A stretch of 40,004 nt of DNA from Candidatus Avimonas narfae (lineage in GTDB: Bacteria; Bacillota; Clostridia; Oscillospirales; Acutalibacteraceae). The stretch lies in the NCBI GenBank assembly GCA_904395335.1, contig CAJFNR010000028.1, forward strand, positions 1-40,004. The letters are read 5' to 3'. The translations under genes and the position numbers were made by a program. Shown here piece after piece: positions 24,708 to 33,734 of this stretch (position 1 is its first letter; each line of letters opens with the position of its first letter). A model generated the notes under the pieces. It saw only the letters and a program-made list of their open reading frames with translations. It did no database searches and was not told the DNA's origin.

Positions 24708-26237
24708 CTATTCCCACTCGATGGTGGCCGGCGGCTTGGAGGTGATGTCGTATACCACCCGGTTGACGCCGGGGACCTCGTTGACAATACGGTTGGAAAC
24801 TTCCGCCAACAGCTCTAGGGGAAGGCGGGCCCAATCCGCCGTCATAAAGTCGGTGGTGGCCACCGCTCGCAGGGCAATGGTGTAATCGTAGGTACGTGCG
24901 TCGCCCATGACACCAACCGAGCGCATATCGGTGATCACGGCGAAATACTGACCTACGGATTTTTCCAGCCCGGCATCGGTAATGGCCTCGCGGAAAATGG
25001 CATCTGCTTCCCTCAGAATCTCCAGGCGCTCCCTGGTCAGGGCGCCAATGCAGCGCACCGCCAGACCGGGGCCGGGGAAGGGCTGCCGCCACACCATGTG
25101 ATAGGGAAGGCCCAGCTCCAATCCGGCGCGGCGAACCTCATCCTTGAACAGATCGCGCAGCGGTTCGCAGAGCTTCAGATTCATGCGTTCCGGCAGTCCC
25201 CCCACGTTGTGGTGGCTTTTGATGACCGCGGCGCTGCCGGTACCGCTCTCAATTACATCGGGGTAGATGGTACCCTGTACCAGATAGGAGACCTCGCCCA
25301 GTTTGCCGGCCTCCTCCTCAAACACCCGGATGAATTCCTCACCGATGATTTTGCGCTTCTTCTCCGGATCGGTTACCCCGGCCAGCTTATTTAGGAACCG
25401 GTCGGCGGCGTCCACGCGGATGAAGTTGATGTCGTAGTTTTCCGTAAACATCTTCTCCACCATGTCGCCCTCGTCCTTGCGCAGCAGGCCGTGGTCCACA
25501 AAAATGCAGGTGAGCTGGCGCCCCACCGCCTTAGACACCATCACGGCGGCCACGGAGGAATCCACGCCGCCGGACAGGGCGCACAACACCTTTCCGGAAC
25601 CGATTTGTGTCCGGATTTTCTGCACGGTGTCGTCCACAAAGGAGGACATTTTCCAGTCTCCCTGGCAGCCACACACCCGGAACAGGAAGTTTTTCAGCAT
25701 TTCCTCGCCGTGCTCAGTGTGGTTGACCTCCGGATGGAACTGCACCGCGTACAGCTTGCGTCCGGCGTCCTCCATAGCGGCGCAGGAGCAGTTTTCCGAC
25801 CGGGCGGTGACACGGAACCCGGCGGGGAGACGGGAGATGTAGTCGGTGTGGCTCATCCAGCAGCGCTGCTTTTCCGCCAAGCCTTTGAACAGCAGGCTAT
25901 CGGGGGTTACCTGCACCTGGGTTTTGCCGTATTCGCACGCAGCGGGCTCCACTTTGCCGTCCAGCATCCAGGCCATAAGCTGGGCGCCGTAGCAAATGCC
26001 CAGCACGGGCACGCCCAAGGACAGGATGGCGGGGTCATACCGGGGGGAATCGTCGGCATACACGCTGTTGGGGCCGCCGGTAAAGATGATGCCTTTATAC
26101 CCCGCGGCGCGGATCTCCTCCAGCGGCGTCCGATAGGATTTGACCACCGAGTACACACCCGCGTCCCGGACACGGCGGGCGATGAGCTGGTTGTACTGCC
26201 CGCCGAAATCGAGCACCAGAATGGTTTCATGCTGCAT
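24708..26237 (-). CDS. guaA: GMP synthase (glutamine-hydrolysing)
   Basis: A 509-residue complete GMP synthase that converts XMP to GMP with glutamine and ATP. The N-terminal class I glutaminase has [18 protein letters not shown], the nucleophile C82 in GICYGAQ and the H168/E170 pair in FHPEVNH. The PP-loop SGGVDSS (222-228) and the dimerization domain ending TIEWE follow. The ATG at 26237 has AAGGAG 9 bp upstream. The start is 26 bp after the purA stop, so the two are one operon; the glutaminase-less paralogue follows. Guanine nucleotide feedback is likely but no guanine riboswitch was seen. Confidence 0.98.
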   Translation of the reverse strand: MQHETILVLDFGGQYNQLIARRVRDAGVYSVVKSYRTPLEEIRAAGYKGIIFTGGPNSVYADDSPRYDPAILSLGVPVLGICYGAQLMAWMLDGKVEPAACEYGKTQVQVTPDSLLFKGLAEKQRCWMSHTDYISRLPAGFRVTARSENCSCAAMEDAGRKLYAVQFHPEVNHTEHGEEMLKNFLFRVCGCQGDWKMSSFVDDTVQKIRTQIGSGKVLCALSGGVDSSVAAVMVSKAVGRQLTCIFVDHGLLRKDEGDMVEKMFTENYDINFIRVDAADRFLNKLAGVTDPEKKRKIIGEEFIRVFEEEAGKLGEVSYLVQGTIYPDVIESGTGSAAVIKSHHNVGGLPERMNLKLCEPLRDLFKDEVRRAGLELGLPYHMVWRQPFPGPGLAVRCIGALTRERLEILREADAIFREAITDAGLEKSVGQYFAVITDMRSVGVMGDARTYDYTIALRAVATTDFMTADWARLPLELLAEVSNRIVNEVPGVNRVVYDITSKPPATIEWE

Positions 26238-26263
26238 GGAAGTTGGCTCCTTTCTACAGTGGC

Positions 26264-27535
26264 TTAGCGGTGGATGAGCTCATGACGGCCGGGGCCGTTG
26301 GAAACCATGGTGATGGGGGCTTCCAGCTCCTTTTCGATGAATTCCACATAGCGGCGGCAGTTCTCCGGTAGATCCTCATATTTTGTGATGCCGCGCACGT
26401 CCGACTTCCAGCCCGGCAGCACCTGGAGCACTGGCTTGGCCTTTTCCAGAGAGGGGGTGGTGGGGAAGTCGCGGGTCACCTTGCCGTCGATCTCGTATCC
26501 GACGCAGACTGGGATCTCGTCCAGATAGCCCAGGGCGTCCACCACGGTCAGGGCCACCTCCGTGGCCCCCTGAGCCTGCACGCCGTAGCGGGAGGCCACG
26601 CAGTCAAACCATCCCATGCGGCGGGGACGGCCGGTGGTGGCGCCGAATTCGCCGGAATCGCCGCCGCGTACGCGCATCTCCTGCGCTTCGTCCCCGAAAA
26701 TCTCGCTAACGAAGGCGCCCGCGCCCACGGCGCTGGAATAGGCTTTGCACACCACCACAATGTCGCGGATGGCATAGGGGGGCAGGCCCGCGCCCACGGC
26801 GCCGTAGCCCGCCAGGGTGGAGGACGAGGTGACCATGGGATAAATGCCGTAATCCGGGTCCTTTAACGCGCCCAGCTGCCCTTCCAGCAGGATGTTTTTG
26901 CCCTCTTTCAGCGCGGAGCGGAGGAAGCGGAAGGTGTCGCCCACATAGGGACGGATGGCGTCCCGCTGCTTCATTAGATTCTCAAATACCTCGTCGGCGC
27001 TGAGCTCCGGCTTGTGGTACAGATCCCGCAGCAGCACGTTTTTGACCTCCAGCACGCCCTTCAGCTTCTGGTAGGCGTAGTCCTCGTCGAATAGCTCGCA
27101 CATTTCAAAGCCGATCTTGGCATATTTATCGGAATAAAAGGGGGCAATGCCCGATTTGGTGGAGCCGAAGGACTTGCCTCCCAGGCGCTCCTCCTCGTAT
27201 TGATCGAACAGTACGTGATAGGGCATGACCACCTGTACCCGGTCGGAAACCAGCATGCGGGGATGCACGCCCTTTTCGGCCAGCTCGTTCATTTCTTTCA
27301 GAAATTTACCGATGTCCAGGGACACGCCGTTGCCGATGACATTGGTGATATGGTCGTAAAAAACGCCGGAGGGAAGTTGATGCAGGGCAAAGCGCCCGTG
27401 ATCGTTGATAATGGTGTGGCCGGCATTGCTGCCGCCCTGAAAGCGGATGACCACATCCGACTGTGCGGCCAGCACGTCCGTGATCTTGCCCTTGCCCTCG
27501 TCGCCCCAGTTGGCGCCTACGATTGCCTTTACCAT
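26264..27535 (-). CDS. purA: Adenylosuccinate synthetase
   Basis: A 423-residue adenylosuccinate synthetase that joins IMP and aspartate using GTP, the first step to AMP. The P-loop GDEGKGK is at the N-terminus ([15 protein letters not shown]), followed by [25 protein letters not shown] and [10 protein letters not shown]. The ATG at 27535 has a strong GCAGGAGG site; in-frame sequence before it is shadow. It heads the purA-guaA-guaA2 operon. The AMP and GMP branches thus start from the same transcript. Confidence 0.97.
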   Translation of the reverse strand: MVKAIVGANWGDEGKGKITDVLAAQSDVVIRFQGGSNAGHTIINDHGRFALHQLPSGVFYDHITNVIGNGVSLDIGKFLKEMNELAEKGVHPRMLVSDRVQVVMPYHVLFDQYEEERLGGKSFGSTKSGIAPFYSDKYAKIGFEMCELFDEDYAYQKLKGVLEVKNVLLRDLYHKPELSADEVFENLMKQRDAIRPYVGDTFRFLRSALKEGKNILLEGQLGALKDPDYGIYPMVTSSSTLAGYGAVGAGLPPYAIRDIVVVCKAYSSAVGAGAFVSEIFGDEAQEMRVRGGDSGEFGATTGRPRRMGWFDCVASRYGVQAQGATEVALTVVDALGYLDEIPVCVGYEIDGKVTRDFPTTPSLEKAKPVLQVLPGWKSDVRGITKYEDLPENCRRYVEFIEKELEAPITMVSNGPGRHELIHR

Positions 27536-27603
27536 GAGAAACCTCCTGCACTCGTTGGTGATGAATAGCGGTCGCGGCGCTGCCAAAAAGCAACGCCAAA
27601 TCC

Positions 27604-27632
27604 ATTATACAAGGAATAACGATATAAGTAAA
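27604..27632 (-). promoter_or_regulatory. Promoter of purA-guaA-guaA2
   Basis: A -10 TATAAT (27609-27604) and a -35 TTTACT (27632-27627) with a 17-bp spacer lie in an AT-rich stretch about 70 bp upstream of purA. A short GGCGTTGC/GCAGCGCC stem lies in the leader. Confidence 0.6.
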
Positions 27633-27665
27633 ATATAAAATTGGAATTATAGAAATAAGTATCAC

Positions 27666-28601
27666 TTATGAAAGGATAAGATCCAGCAGCTGCCGGGCGG
27701 CCGGGGAAACGGGGCCGTCCCCCAGAGCCACGCAAATGCGCCGGGGAGGAAGGGGCTCCTCCAGTGGCAGCTCCCACACCCGGTGTTCCCGAAGGGCGTC
27801 TGCGGCAAAGTCCTCCACCACACAGCCGATGCCTAAATTCCGCTCCGCAAAGCGGACGATGAGGTCGCTGGTGGCCAGCTCGAATTCCGGGGACAGCACG
27901 GTATGCCGGGAGGCAAAGAAACGGTCCACATACCGGCGGGTGCTGGTGCTGCGCTCCAGACAGATCAGGGGCAGCCGCTCCAGCTCCCGGAGGGGGAGCG
28001 GGGAGGCTGCAAGGGAGCGGAAGCGGGACCCGGCCACGAAAATGTCCCGAACCTGCCCCACAGGGAAGCGGCGGTTAGCCGGGCCTTCCGCAGGGATTCG
28101 GCCGGCGCTGTCCCCGGCAGCCTCATCGGAGGCGGCCCGGGCTTCCGTGATGACGCCGAAATCGATGATCCCCTGTTCCAGGAGCCGGAGGGTCTCCGGC
28201 GTGGGGCCGTTGGTTACGCTGATTTTGACCCCGGGATAGCGGGCGTGAAACTTTTCCAGATAGGGCAGCAGGCAGAACTGCAGGGTCATATCACTGACTC
28301 CGACGCGGATCTCGCCGCTGTCCAGGTCGAGAAGCTCTTTCAGCTTGCGCTCTCCCAGGCGGAAGCGTTCCAGCCCCTCCGCCGCGTAGCGGTACAGGAC
28401 CTCCCCCTCCGCCGTCACGTGGACGCCGCGGGAGGTGCGCACGAACAGGGAGCAGCCGAGATCGTTTTCCAGCTGCCGGATTTTTTGGCTCACCGCCGGC
28501 TGGGATAGCAGCAGCTCCTCCGCGGCGGCGGTGACGTTTCCCAGCCGGGCCACCGCTTCGAAAACCCGGTACAGGTCCAGATGGACGACATCGGGCGGCA
28601 T
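27666..28601 (-). CDS. LysR-family transcriptional regulator
   Basis: A 311-residue LysR-type regulator. The N-terminal winged helix-turn-helix (about 8-67) reads LDLYRVFEAVARLGNVTAAA and LSQPAVSQKIRQLENDLGCSLF. The C-terminal effector domain begins with LDSGEIRVGVSD and contains DFGVITEA. A polar stretch (about 185-215) rich in Ala/Glu/Asp is longer than usual. The ATG at 28601 has an AAGGGGAAA site; the longer frame to 28865 runs through non-coding sequence. It lies between purB and purA in the same direction, which suggests, but does not prove, control of purine genes. Its ligand is unknown. Confidence 0.9.
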   Translation of the reverse strand: MPPDVVHLDLYRVFEAVARLGNVTAAAEELLLSQPAVSQKIRQLENDLGCSLFVRTSRGVHVTAEGEVLYRYAAEGLERFRLGERKLKELLDLDSGEIRVGVSDMTLQFCLLPYLEKFHARYPGVKISVTNGPTPETLRLLEQGIIDFGVITEARAASDEAAGDSAGRIPAEGPANRRFPVGQVRDIFVAGSRFRSLAASPLPLRELERLPLICLERSTSTRRYVDRFFASRHTVLSPEFELATSDLIVRFAERNLGIGCVVEDFAADALREHRVWELPLEEPLPPRRICVALGDGPVSPAARQLLDLILS

Positions 28602-28830
28602 ACTGTATTTCCCCTTTCCCGGAGCGTTTATAGGTTTCGTAGACAAGCCGTGCCAGGGCTTTCTTTGAAGAGGCCGAACCAGCCTTGTGGACAAGTGGCA
28701 CCGGATGAGGTGGCGATTTGACGGGCCTCCCTTTAAGGGAATCACGTATCCGTCCCCCCTTGTGGGACTCTTTCTACGTAAGGGGAAGGCCTTTGGGCTG
28801 CGGGCACATCCGGATTGACGCAAGGAAACA

Positions 28831-28876
28831 GAAACAGGCATGCCGTACGGTGTTCTGTACGGCATGCCCCTGTTTT
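28831..28876 (-). terminator. Intrinsic terminator of purB
   Basis: A 12-bp inverted repeat (GGCATGCCGTAC and complement, eight-base loop) lies directly after the purB stop, extended by AAACAGG/CCTGTTT on the outside and T-rich sequence on the minus strand. Confidence 0.85.
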
Positions 28877-30307
28877 TTAAACCTTGATTTCCACGTCCAC
28901 GCCCAGCTGATCAGCGTAGCGGTCCAGCACGGGCTGAACCTCCTCGGCCAGGAATTCCGCCGTCTGCTCCGGGGCGCGGCCCACATAGCGGGAGGGTTCC
29001 AGAATACCGGCCAGCTCCTCCGCCGTCACACCGAAGGCGGGATCGCCGGCGATGCGGTCCATCAGATCGTTGATGCCGTCCCCCTGCTTGACACGGCGGG
29101 ACGCCTCCATGGAGTGGACACGGATGCGCTCGTGCAGCTCCTGGCGGTCGCCACCCCGCTTGACACAGTCCATCATGATGTTTTCTGTGGCCATGAAGGG
29201 CAGCTCCCGCCGCAGGTCGCGGTCGATGACAGCGGTGTTGACCACCAGCCCCTGAGACACGTTGATAACCAGGGACAGGATGGCGTCCACCGCCAGGAAC
29301 GCTTCGGAGACGCTGATGCGTTTGTTGGCGCTGTCATCCAAGGTACGCTCGAACCATTGGGTGGAGGCGGTCATGGCCGGATTCAGGGCATCGGCCACCA
29401 CATACCGGGCAAGAGAGGCGATGCGCTCACTGCGCATGGGGTTGCGCTTGTACGCCATGGCGGAGGAACCGATCTGATGCTTTTCAAATGGCTCTTCGAT
29501 CTCCTTGAGATGCTGGAGCAGCCGGATGTCGTTGGAGAATTTGGCCGCGCTCTGGGCGATGCCGGACAGGGTGGCCAAAATGGCGGAATCCAGCTTGCGG
29601 GGATAGGTCTGGCCCGACACCGCGAAGCAGGAGGCGTACCCCATCTTTTCCGCGATGCGGCGGTCCAGCTCACGGCACTTGGCGTGATCGCCGCCGAACA
29701 GCTCCAAGAAGCTGGCCTGGGTGCCGGTGGTGCCTTTGCAGCCCAGCAGCTTGGCGTTTTGCAGACGGTACTCCACCTCCTCGATATCCATCAATAGTTC
29801 CTGAATCCACAGGGTGGCGCGCTTGCCCACCGTGGTGGGCTGGGCGGGCTGGAAATGGGTAAAGGCCAGGGTGGGCAGCGTCCGGTACTCCTCGGCAAAC
29901 CGGCTCAGTTGGGCCACCGCATTGACCAGCTTTTTCAGCACCAGGCGCAGGGCGTCGTACAGGATGATCAGGTCGGTATTGTCACCTACATAGCAGCTGG
30001 TGGCGCCCAGGTGGATGATGCCCTTGGCCGTGGGGCACTGCTGGCCGTAGGCGTAGACGTGGGCCATGACATCGTGGCGCACTTCCTTTTCCCGGGCGGC
30101 GGCCACGTCGTAGTTGATGTCGTCTGCGTGGGCTTTCAGCTCCGCGATCTGCTCCTCCGTGATGGGCAGCCCCAACTCCCGCTCTGTCTCCGCCAGGGCG
30201 ATCCACAGGCGCCGCCACGTGCGGAATTTATTGTCCGGGGAAAACAGGTACTGCATCTCCTCGCTGGCATAGCGGGAGGAGAACGGGGTCTCATACGTAT
30301 TGTGCAT
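28877..30307 (-). CDS. purB: Adenylosuccinate lyase
   Basis: A 476-residue adenylosuccinate lyase of the fumarase/aspartase superfamily; it splits SAICAR to AICAR and adenylosuccinate to AMP. The signature GSSAMAYKRNPMRSE, the HLGATSCYVGDN segment, LAFTHFQPAQPTTVGKR and GTTGTQASFLELF are all present. The ATG at 30307 gives HNTYETPFSSRYAS; a GTG at 30331 is possible but is close to or overlaps the ribosome site. It has its own promoter and terminator and is separated from purA by the LysR gene. Confidence 0.97.
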   Translation of the reverse strand: MHNTYETPFSSRYASEEMQYLFSPDNKFRTWRRLWIALAETERELGLPITEEQIAELKAHADDINYDVAAAREKEVRHDVMAHVYAYGQQCPTAKGIIHLGATSCYVGDNTDLIILYDALRLVLKKLVNAVAQLSRFAEEYRTLPTLAFTHFQPAQPTTVGKRATLWIQELLMDIEEVEYRLQNAKLLGCKGTTGTQASFLELFGGDHAKCRELDRRIAEKMGYASCFAVSGQTYPRKLDSAILATLSGIAQSAAKFSNDIRLLQHLKEIEEPFEKHQIGSSAMAYKRNPMRSERIASLARYVVADALNPAMTASTQWFERTLDDSANKRISVSEAFLAVDAILSLVINVSQGLVVNTAVIDRDLRRELPFMATENIMMDCVKRGGDRQELHERIRVHSMEASRRVKQGDGINDLMDRIAGDPAFGVTAEELAGILEPSRYVGRAPEQTAEFLAEEVQPVLDRYADQLGVDVEIKV

Positions 30308-30367
30308 GGATTCGTTCACGCCTTTCCTCACTTTCCGGCCTTGCCGGTTACAGCAAAATCTGTCCTT

Positions 30368-30396
30368 ATTCTACACGGTTTCGCTCCCCGGTGCAA
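30368..30396 (-). promoter_or_regulatory. Promoter of purB
   Basis: A -35 TTGCAC (30396-30391) and a -10 TAGAAT (30373-30368) with a 17-bp spacer lie about 60 bp upstream of the purB start. Confidence 0.65.
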
Positions 30397-30509
30397 GAGC
30401 GGAATGGTCAGGCTGTTTTGCGTTTCTTACCGCGAAAAACTCATGGTAAACGGCAGGGGATTTTGTGGGTGTATGCTGTGCGCCAAAAATTAAGTGTTCT
30501 TTGGAACGA

Positions 30510-30554
30510 GAAACAGGCACAGGGCTGCTTTTTTAGCGGCTCTGTGCCTGTTTC
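30510..30554 (-). terminator. Terminator of the anchored-protein gene
   Basis: A 13-bp outer stem (GAAACAGGCACAG and complement) encloses a further GCTGC/GCGGC stem with a T-rich loop. It is placed just past the stop of the wall protein gene at 30585. Confidence 0.75.
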
Positions 30555-30584
30555 CATCCTAAATTTTAAAAATGTGCTTCTTTG

Positions 30585-31652
30585 TTAACGGGACCGGATT
30601 TTCTTGCGGGTCAAAAGCACGGTACCGGCGGAAGCCAGCAAAAGCACCGCACCGGCCATCATAAAGGAAGTATTTTCGCCGGTATCGGGGTTTTTCGCAG
30701 GCGCGTCTGTGGTGGCCGGCTTACTGGGGTTTGTGGAACCTGTCGGGTCGGTGGATTCTGTGGGTTGCACAGGATCCGTGGGTTCGGTCGGGTCAGTGGG
30801 TTCCGGTTCCGTGGGATCGCTGGGATCGGTCGGGGTGGACGGATCGGTGGGGTCGGTAATCGGCTCCAGCGCGTCAAGGGCAGCATTGAGCGCCTGAGTG
30901 GCCAGGTCCACGTCCTCTTGGGTAACGAACAGATTACCCACTATCATCACAACATGTTCCAGCGCGGCGACAACCGGCTCCAACTCTTCCTCCGTATACT
31001 TTTCCACATCGAGTTCCGTGACGCGGTTGAGTGCTTCTTCCAGCGCGGTGAAATCCGGGATATCCGCACGTATGGCCAGACACAGATCGGAGAGCGTCAG
31101 GGTGGTGCCGGCAGTCAGCGTAACAGTGACGGATTTCACCGTTATCACGCCGTCATCGGGCAGGTTTTCATTCCATATGAAGGCGCCTATCCAAAAAATG
31201 CTGTTTTTCCCTACCAGATCCGCAGCGCTGATGGACGGGGTGGTAATGGGGTCGCCCAGCTCTGTTTTAATACCCAGAATTTCCAGGCCGCCAAAATCGC
31301 GGGAAAGAGAGGGGCTCATATCGTTGTTTACCGGCCCGCCGGTGCTGGCAATGCTCAGATCAAAGCCGCCGTCTTGCTCTATATTGAAATACAGATTGGT
31401 CAAAAGGGTGATATCCACATCCTGATTGACTTCCCAGGTGAAGGCGGTGTCGGCATCACCTGCGGTCAGTGTCAGCGAACCGTTTTCCATAGTGGCAGTT
31501 CCGCCCGTGACGGCATCTGCATCCGCAGGCATCAGGCTGACACTTTCAGGAGGAATTTCCTCTCCGGCCGCGAGAACGGTAAAGGCGGACGAGGTGGCCA
31601 TCAGCGAGGCCGCCAGTACCACGCTCAGTGCTTTTTTCAAATTCCTTTTCAT
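30585..31652 (-). CDS. Small wall-anchored protein with FIVAR-like module
   Basis: A 355-residue secreted, sortase-type protein of unknown function. A signal peptide (KRNLKKALSVVLAASLMATS, cut near VLAA-GEE) is followed by a beta-rich domain (about 30-205) resembling a carbohydrate- or ligand-binding sandwich, then a helical FIVAR-like module (about 215-265), a DPTDPTEP-type repeat linker, and the anchor NPDTGE (from 321), a hydrophobic segment and a TRKKIRSR tail. The start was placed at 31652 (12 bp after AGGAGG); an ATG at 31664 has the ribosome site directly against it. No enzyme motif was seen. It shares linker, module and anchor style with the GH2 gene, so both would be handled by a sortase not found in this window. 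Confidence 0.75.
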   Translation of the reverse strand: MKRNLKKALSVVLAASLMATSSAFTVLAAGEEIPPESVSLMPADADAVTGGTATMENGSLTLTAGDADTAFTWEVNQDVDITLLTNLYFNIEQDGGFDLSIASTGGPVNNDMSPSLSRDFGGLEILGIKTELGDPITTPSISAADLVGKNSIFWIGAFIWNENLPDDGVITVKSVTVTLTAGTTLTLSDLCLAIRADIPDFTALEEALNRVTELDVEKYTEEELEPVVAALEHVVMIVGNLFVTQEDVDLATQALNAALDALEPITDPTDPSTPTDPSDPTEPEPTDPTEPTDPVQPTESTDPTGSTNPSKPATTDAPAKNPDTGENTSFMMAGAVLLLASAGTVLLTRKKIRSR

Positions 31653-31766
31653 GCTTGTTTTCATCCTCCTCAAATAAAAATAAGAAAAATGGCCCTGCCG
31701 TCCGAAAACACCGCCGCTGTGCCGCATAGCTGTCGGATCGGCCGATACGCTGTATAACTTACACTA

Positions 31767-31795
31767 AGTATACGGGAAAAGAACACCTTTCACAA
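31767..31795 (-). promoter_or_regulatory. Promoter of the small wall-anchored protein
   Basis: A -10 TATACT (31772-31767) and a -35 TTGTGA (31795-31790) with a 17-bp spacer lie about 100 bp upstream of the start. Confidence 0.55.
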
Positions 31796-31820
31796 CAGGC
31801 AAAAGTGCTGTTATAATAAC

Positions 31821-31884
31821 ATAAAATGCTATTATTTTAATGGTTAATACGCTTGATTGTGATAGATTTTAAATAAAATGCTAT
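31821..31884. repeat. 12-bp direct repeat ATAAAATGCTAT
   Basis: The same 12 bases occur at 31821-31832 and 31873-31884, 52 bp apart (about five helical turns), upstream of the wall protein promoter. They could be operator half-sites or chance in AT-rich DNA. Confidence 0.5.
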
Positions 31885-32002
31885 ATAGAAATATTCCCTT
31901 CATTATATTTTTCTATGTCATTCCTTACTTTTCTGCAGCAAGAGCGAAGGAATTGGAGGGCTGTATAAGAGCACAGAATTGAAAATACGATGAAAAAATG
32001 GA

Positions 32003-32336
32003 CGCGTGACGGTGGAATATGTGCTGCCGGTACAGGAGTATGTGTCCCTGACGGGACTGGACAGCGTGCTGTATGTCCAGAAGCCACTCTAATCGAAAGC
32101 AAAATGCGGTGCGATCAGGTCATGCTGGGCATGTCCGGCGGCTCATCACGTGCTTTGACGGGGGATATCCGCCGGGCCGCCGCCAATATCCGGCCCGGCA
32201 GGAGGGAATGGCGGTTTCCCATATCTACCGGGTGGTCGGTCAAAAAGACTATATGCAGCTGCCGATCGATGAGGTATACACAGGCAAACAAAAGACAAGC
32301 CAGCGTCATCTAGACGCTGGCTTGTTTCAGTCCTGA
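32003..32336 (+). pseudogene. Coding-like remnants, no recognisable family
   Basis: Frame 32003-32092 reads RVTVEYVLPVQEYVSLTGLD then SVLYVQKPL before a TAA. A second fragment from an ATG at 32208 reads AVSHIYRVVGQKDYMQLPID then EVYTGK and runs into the terminator hairpin. Amino-acid composition looks protein-like and the GC content jumps relative to the AT-rich DNA before it, but neither piece is a full gene and I recognise no family. A decayed gene end is the simplest reading. Confidence 0.3.
32295..32325 (-). terminator. Terminator after isocitrate dehydrogenase
   Basis: A perfect 13-bp inverted repeat (ACAAGCCAGCGTC and complement, five-base loop) is followed on the minus strand by CTTTTGTTTG. 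It lies about 75 bp past the idh stop and could also stop plus-strand transcription. Confidence 0.8.
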
Positions 32337-32399
32337 TTGGGCTGCCGGTCTGGGAATGGCCCTGGCCGGTGGGTATCAAAGCGATGAGGGCGCTGATCC

Positions 32400-33599
32400 T
32401 TATTGCAGACGCTGGGCAATGGCGTCCAGGAAGCCCATGCTGTCCACGCTCTGCTTGTTTTCCAGGGTGGAGAGCAGGTACAAATCCTTGGTCATGATGC
32501 CGTCCTCGATGGTGCCGATGGTAGCGGCCTCCAGCCGGTCCGCAAAGGCGGCCAGCTCCGGCAGCTGGTCCAGTTCAGCCCGCTTGCGCAGGGCGCCGGA
32601 CCAGGCGAAGATGGTGGCCACGGAGTTGGTGGAGGTACTTTCGCCCTTTTGGTGGCGGTAGTAGTGCCGGGTCACGGTGCCGTGGGCGGCCTCGTATTCG
32701 TAGTTGCCGTCCGGGGACACCAGCACGCTGGTCATCATGGCCAGGGAACCGAAGGCGGTGGCGATCATATCACTCATCACATCGCCGTCATAATTCTTGC
32801 ACGCCCAGATGAAGCCGCCTTCCGACCGGATGACCCGGGCCACGGCGTCGTCAATCAAGGTATAGAAATAGGTGATGCCCGCCTTTTCAAAAGCGTCCTT
32901 GTATTCCTTGTCGAAGATCTCCTGGAAGATGTCCTTAAACCGGTGATCGTAGGTTTTGGAAATGGTGTCCTTGGTGGAGAACCACAGATCCTGCTTGATG
33001 GACAGGGCATAGTTAAAGCAGGAACGGGCGAAGCTGGAGATGGAGGCGTCAGTGTTGTGCATGCCCATAACCACGCCGGCGCCGGTGAAATCATGGATTA
33101 GCTGACGGGTCTCCTTGCCGTCCTCTCCGGTGACCACCAGCTCGGCCTTTCCGGAGCCGGGGACGTACATTTCCGTGTTCTTATAAATATCCCCGTAGGC
33201 GTGACGGGCGATGACGATGGGCTTTTTCCAGGTGGAGACGCTGGGGTGAATACCCTTGACCACCACCGGCGCGCGAAATACCGTGCCGTCCAGAATGGCC
33301 CGGATGGTGCCGTTGGGGCTTTTCCACATTTTTTTCAGGTTGTATTCCGTCACCCGCTGGGCGTTGGGGGTGATGGTGGCGCATTTGACACCGACGCCGT
33401 ATTTTTTGATAGCGTTGGCCGCGTCTACTGTCACCTGATCATCCGTCGCGTCCCGGTGGGGCAGGCCCAGGTCGTAGTACTCGCATTTCAGGTCCACAAA
33501 GGGAAGCAGCAGCTTCTCCTTGATGCCCTGCCAGAGGATGCGGGTCATTTCGTCGCCGTCCATCTCCACCAGGGGGGTGCGCATTTCGATCTTTTTCAA
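32400..33599 (-). CDS. icd: NADP-dependent isocitrate dehydrogenase
   Basis: A 399-residue isocitrate dehydrogenase of the eukaryote-like (type II) homodimeric group, which makes 2-oxoglutarate, CO2 and NADPH. Motifs include [28 protein letters not shown], the substrate loop, [11 protein letters not shown] and [13 protein letters not shown] with the NADP-binding His. The start is a TTG at 33599 with a perfectly spaced AAGGAGG; the next ATG (33584) would cut into the first strand. Being alone, without aconitase or citrate synthase nearby, it probably supports glutamate supply rather than a full cycle. It has its own terminator. Confidence 0.95.
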   Translation of the reverse strand: MKKIEMRTPLVEMDGDEMTRILWQGIKEKLLLPFVDLKCEYYDLGLPHRDATDDQVTVDAANAIKKYGVGVKCATITPNAQRVTEYNLKKMWKSPNGTIRAILDGTVFRAPVVVKGIHPSVSTWKKPIVIARHAYGDIYKNTEMYVPGSGKAELVVTGEDGKETRQLIHDFTGAGVVMGMHNTDASISSFARSCFNYALSIKQDLWFSTKDTISKTYDHRFKDIFQEIFDKEYKDAFEKAGITYFYTLIDDAVARVIRSEGGFIWACKNYDGDVMSDMIATAFGSLAMMTSVLVSPDGNYEYEAAHGTVTRHYYRHQKGESTSTNSVATIFAWSGALRKRAELDQLPELAAFADRLEAATIGTIEDGIMTKDLYLLSTLENKQSVDSMGFLDAIAQRLQ

Positions 33600-33702
33600 G
33601 GGTATTCCTCCTTATTATTGTTATCCCGCCGGCCGGTGAAGGAAGGTCGGGAGCGTATACAAATAGTATATAATGCAACGATATGTACTAAAATTGATAG
33701 AA

Positions 33703-33731
33703 GGAAAAACCGGGACGGTTACGTCCCGGCT
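33703..33731 (-). terminator. Intrinsic terminator of ychF
   Basis: A CCGGGACG/CGTCCCGG stem (33710-33717 / 33722-33729) with a four-base loop is followed on the minus strand by TTTTTCC, immediately after the ychF stop. Confidence 0.85.
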
Positions 33732-33734
33732 TCC

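Larger units (their letters stand above)
31653..32399. other. 747-bp intergenic region with promoter, repeats and possible gene remnants
   Basis: The part next to the wall protein gene holds its promoter. 31800-31990 is sharply AT-rich and contains a 12-bp direct repeat. 32003-32336 is GC-rich with coding-like fragments, and a terminator lies at 32295-32325. No intact gene is supported. Confidence 0.6.

Noticed and set aside
27536-27665. Guanine riboswitch upstream of purA
   Set aside because: The conserved purine riboswitch loops were not found; only a short stem is present.
28602-28701. Protein-like frame upstream of the LysR start (PLVHKAGSASSKKALARLVY)
   Set aside because: It is out of frame with LysR, ends inside that gene, and has no ribosome site; it could be a remnant but the evidence is too thin.
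30700-30870. Possible tandem DNA repeat or CRISPR-like array
   Set aside because: The repeats are irregular GGTC/GGGT-type codon repeats encoding the Asp-Pro-Thr linker of the wall protein; there are no uniform spacers.
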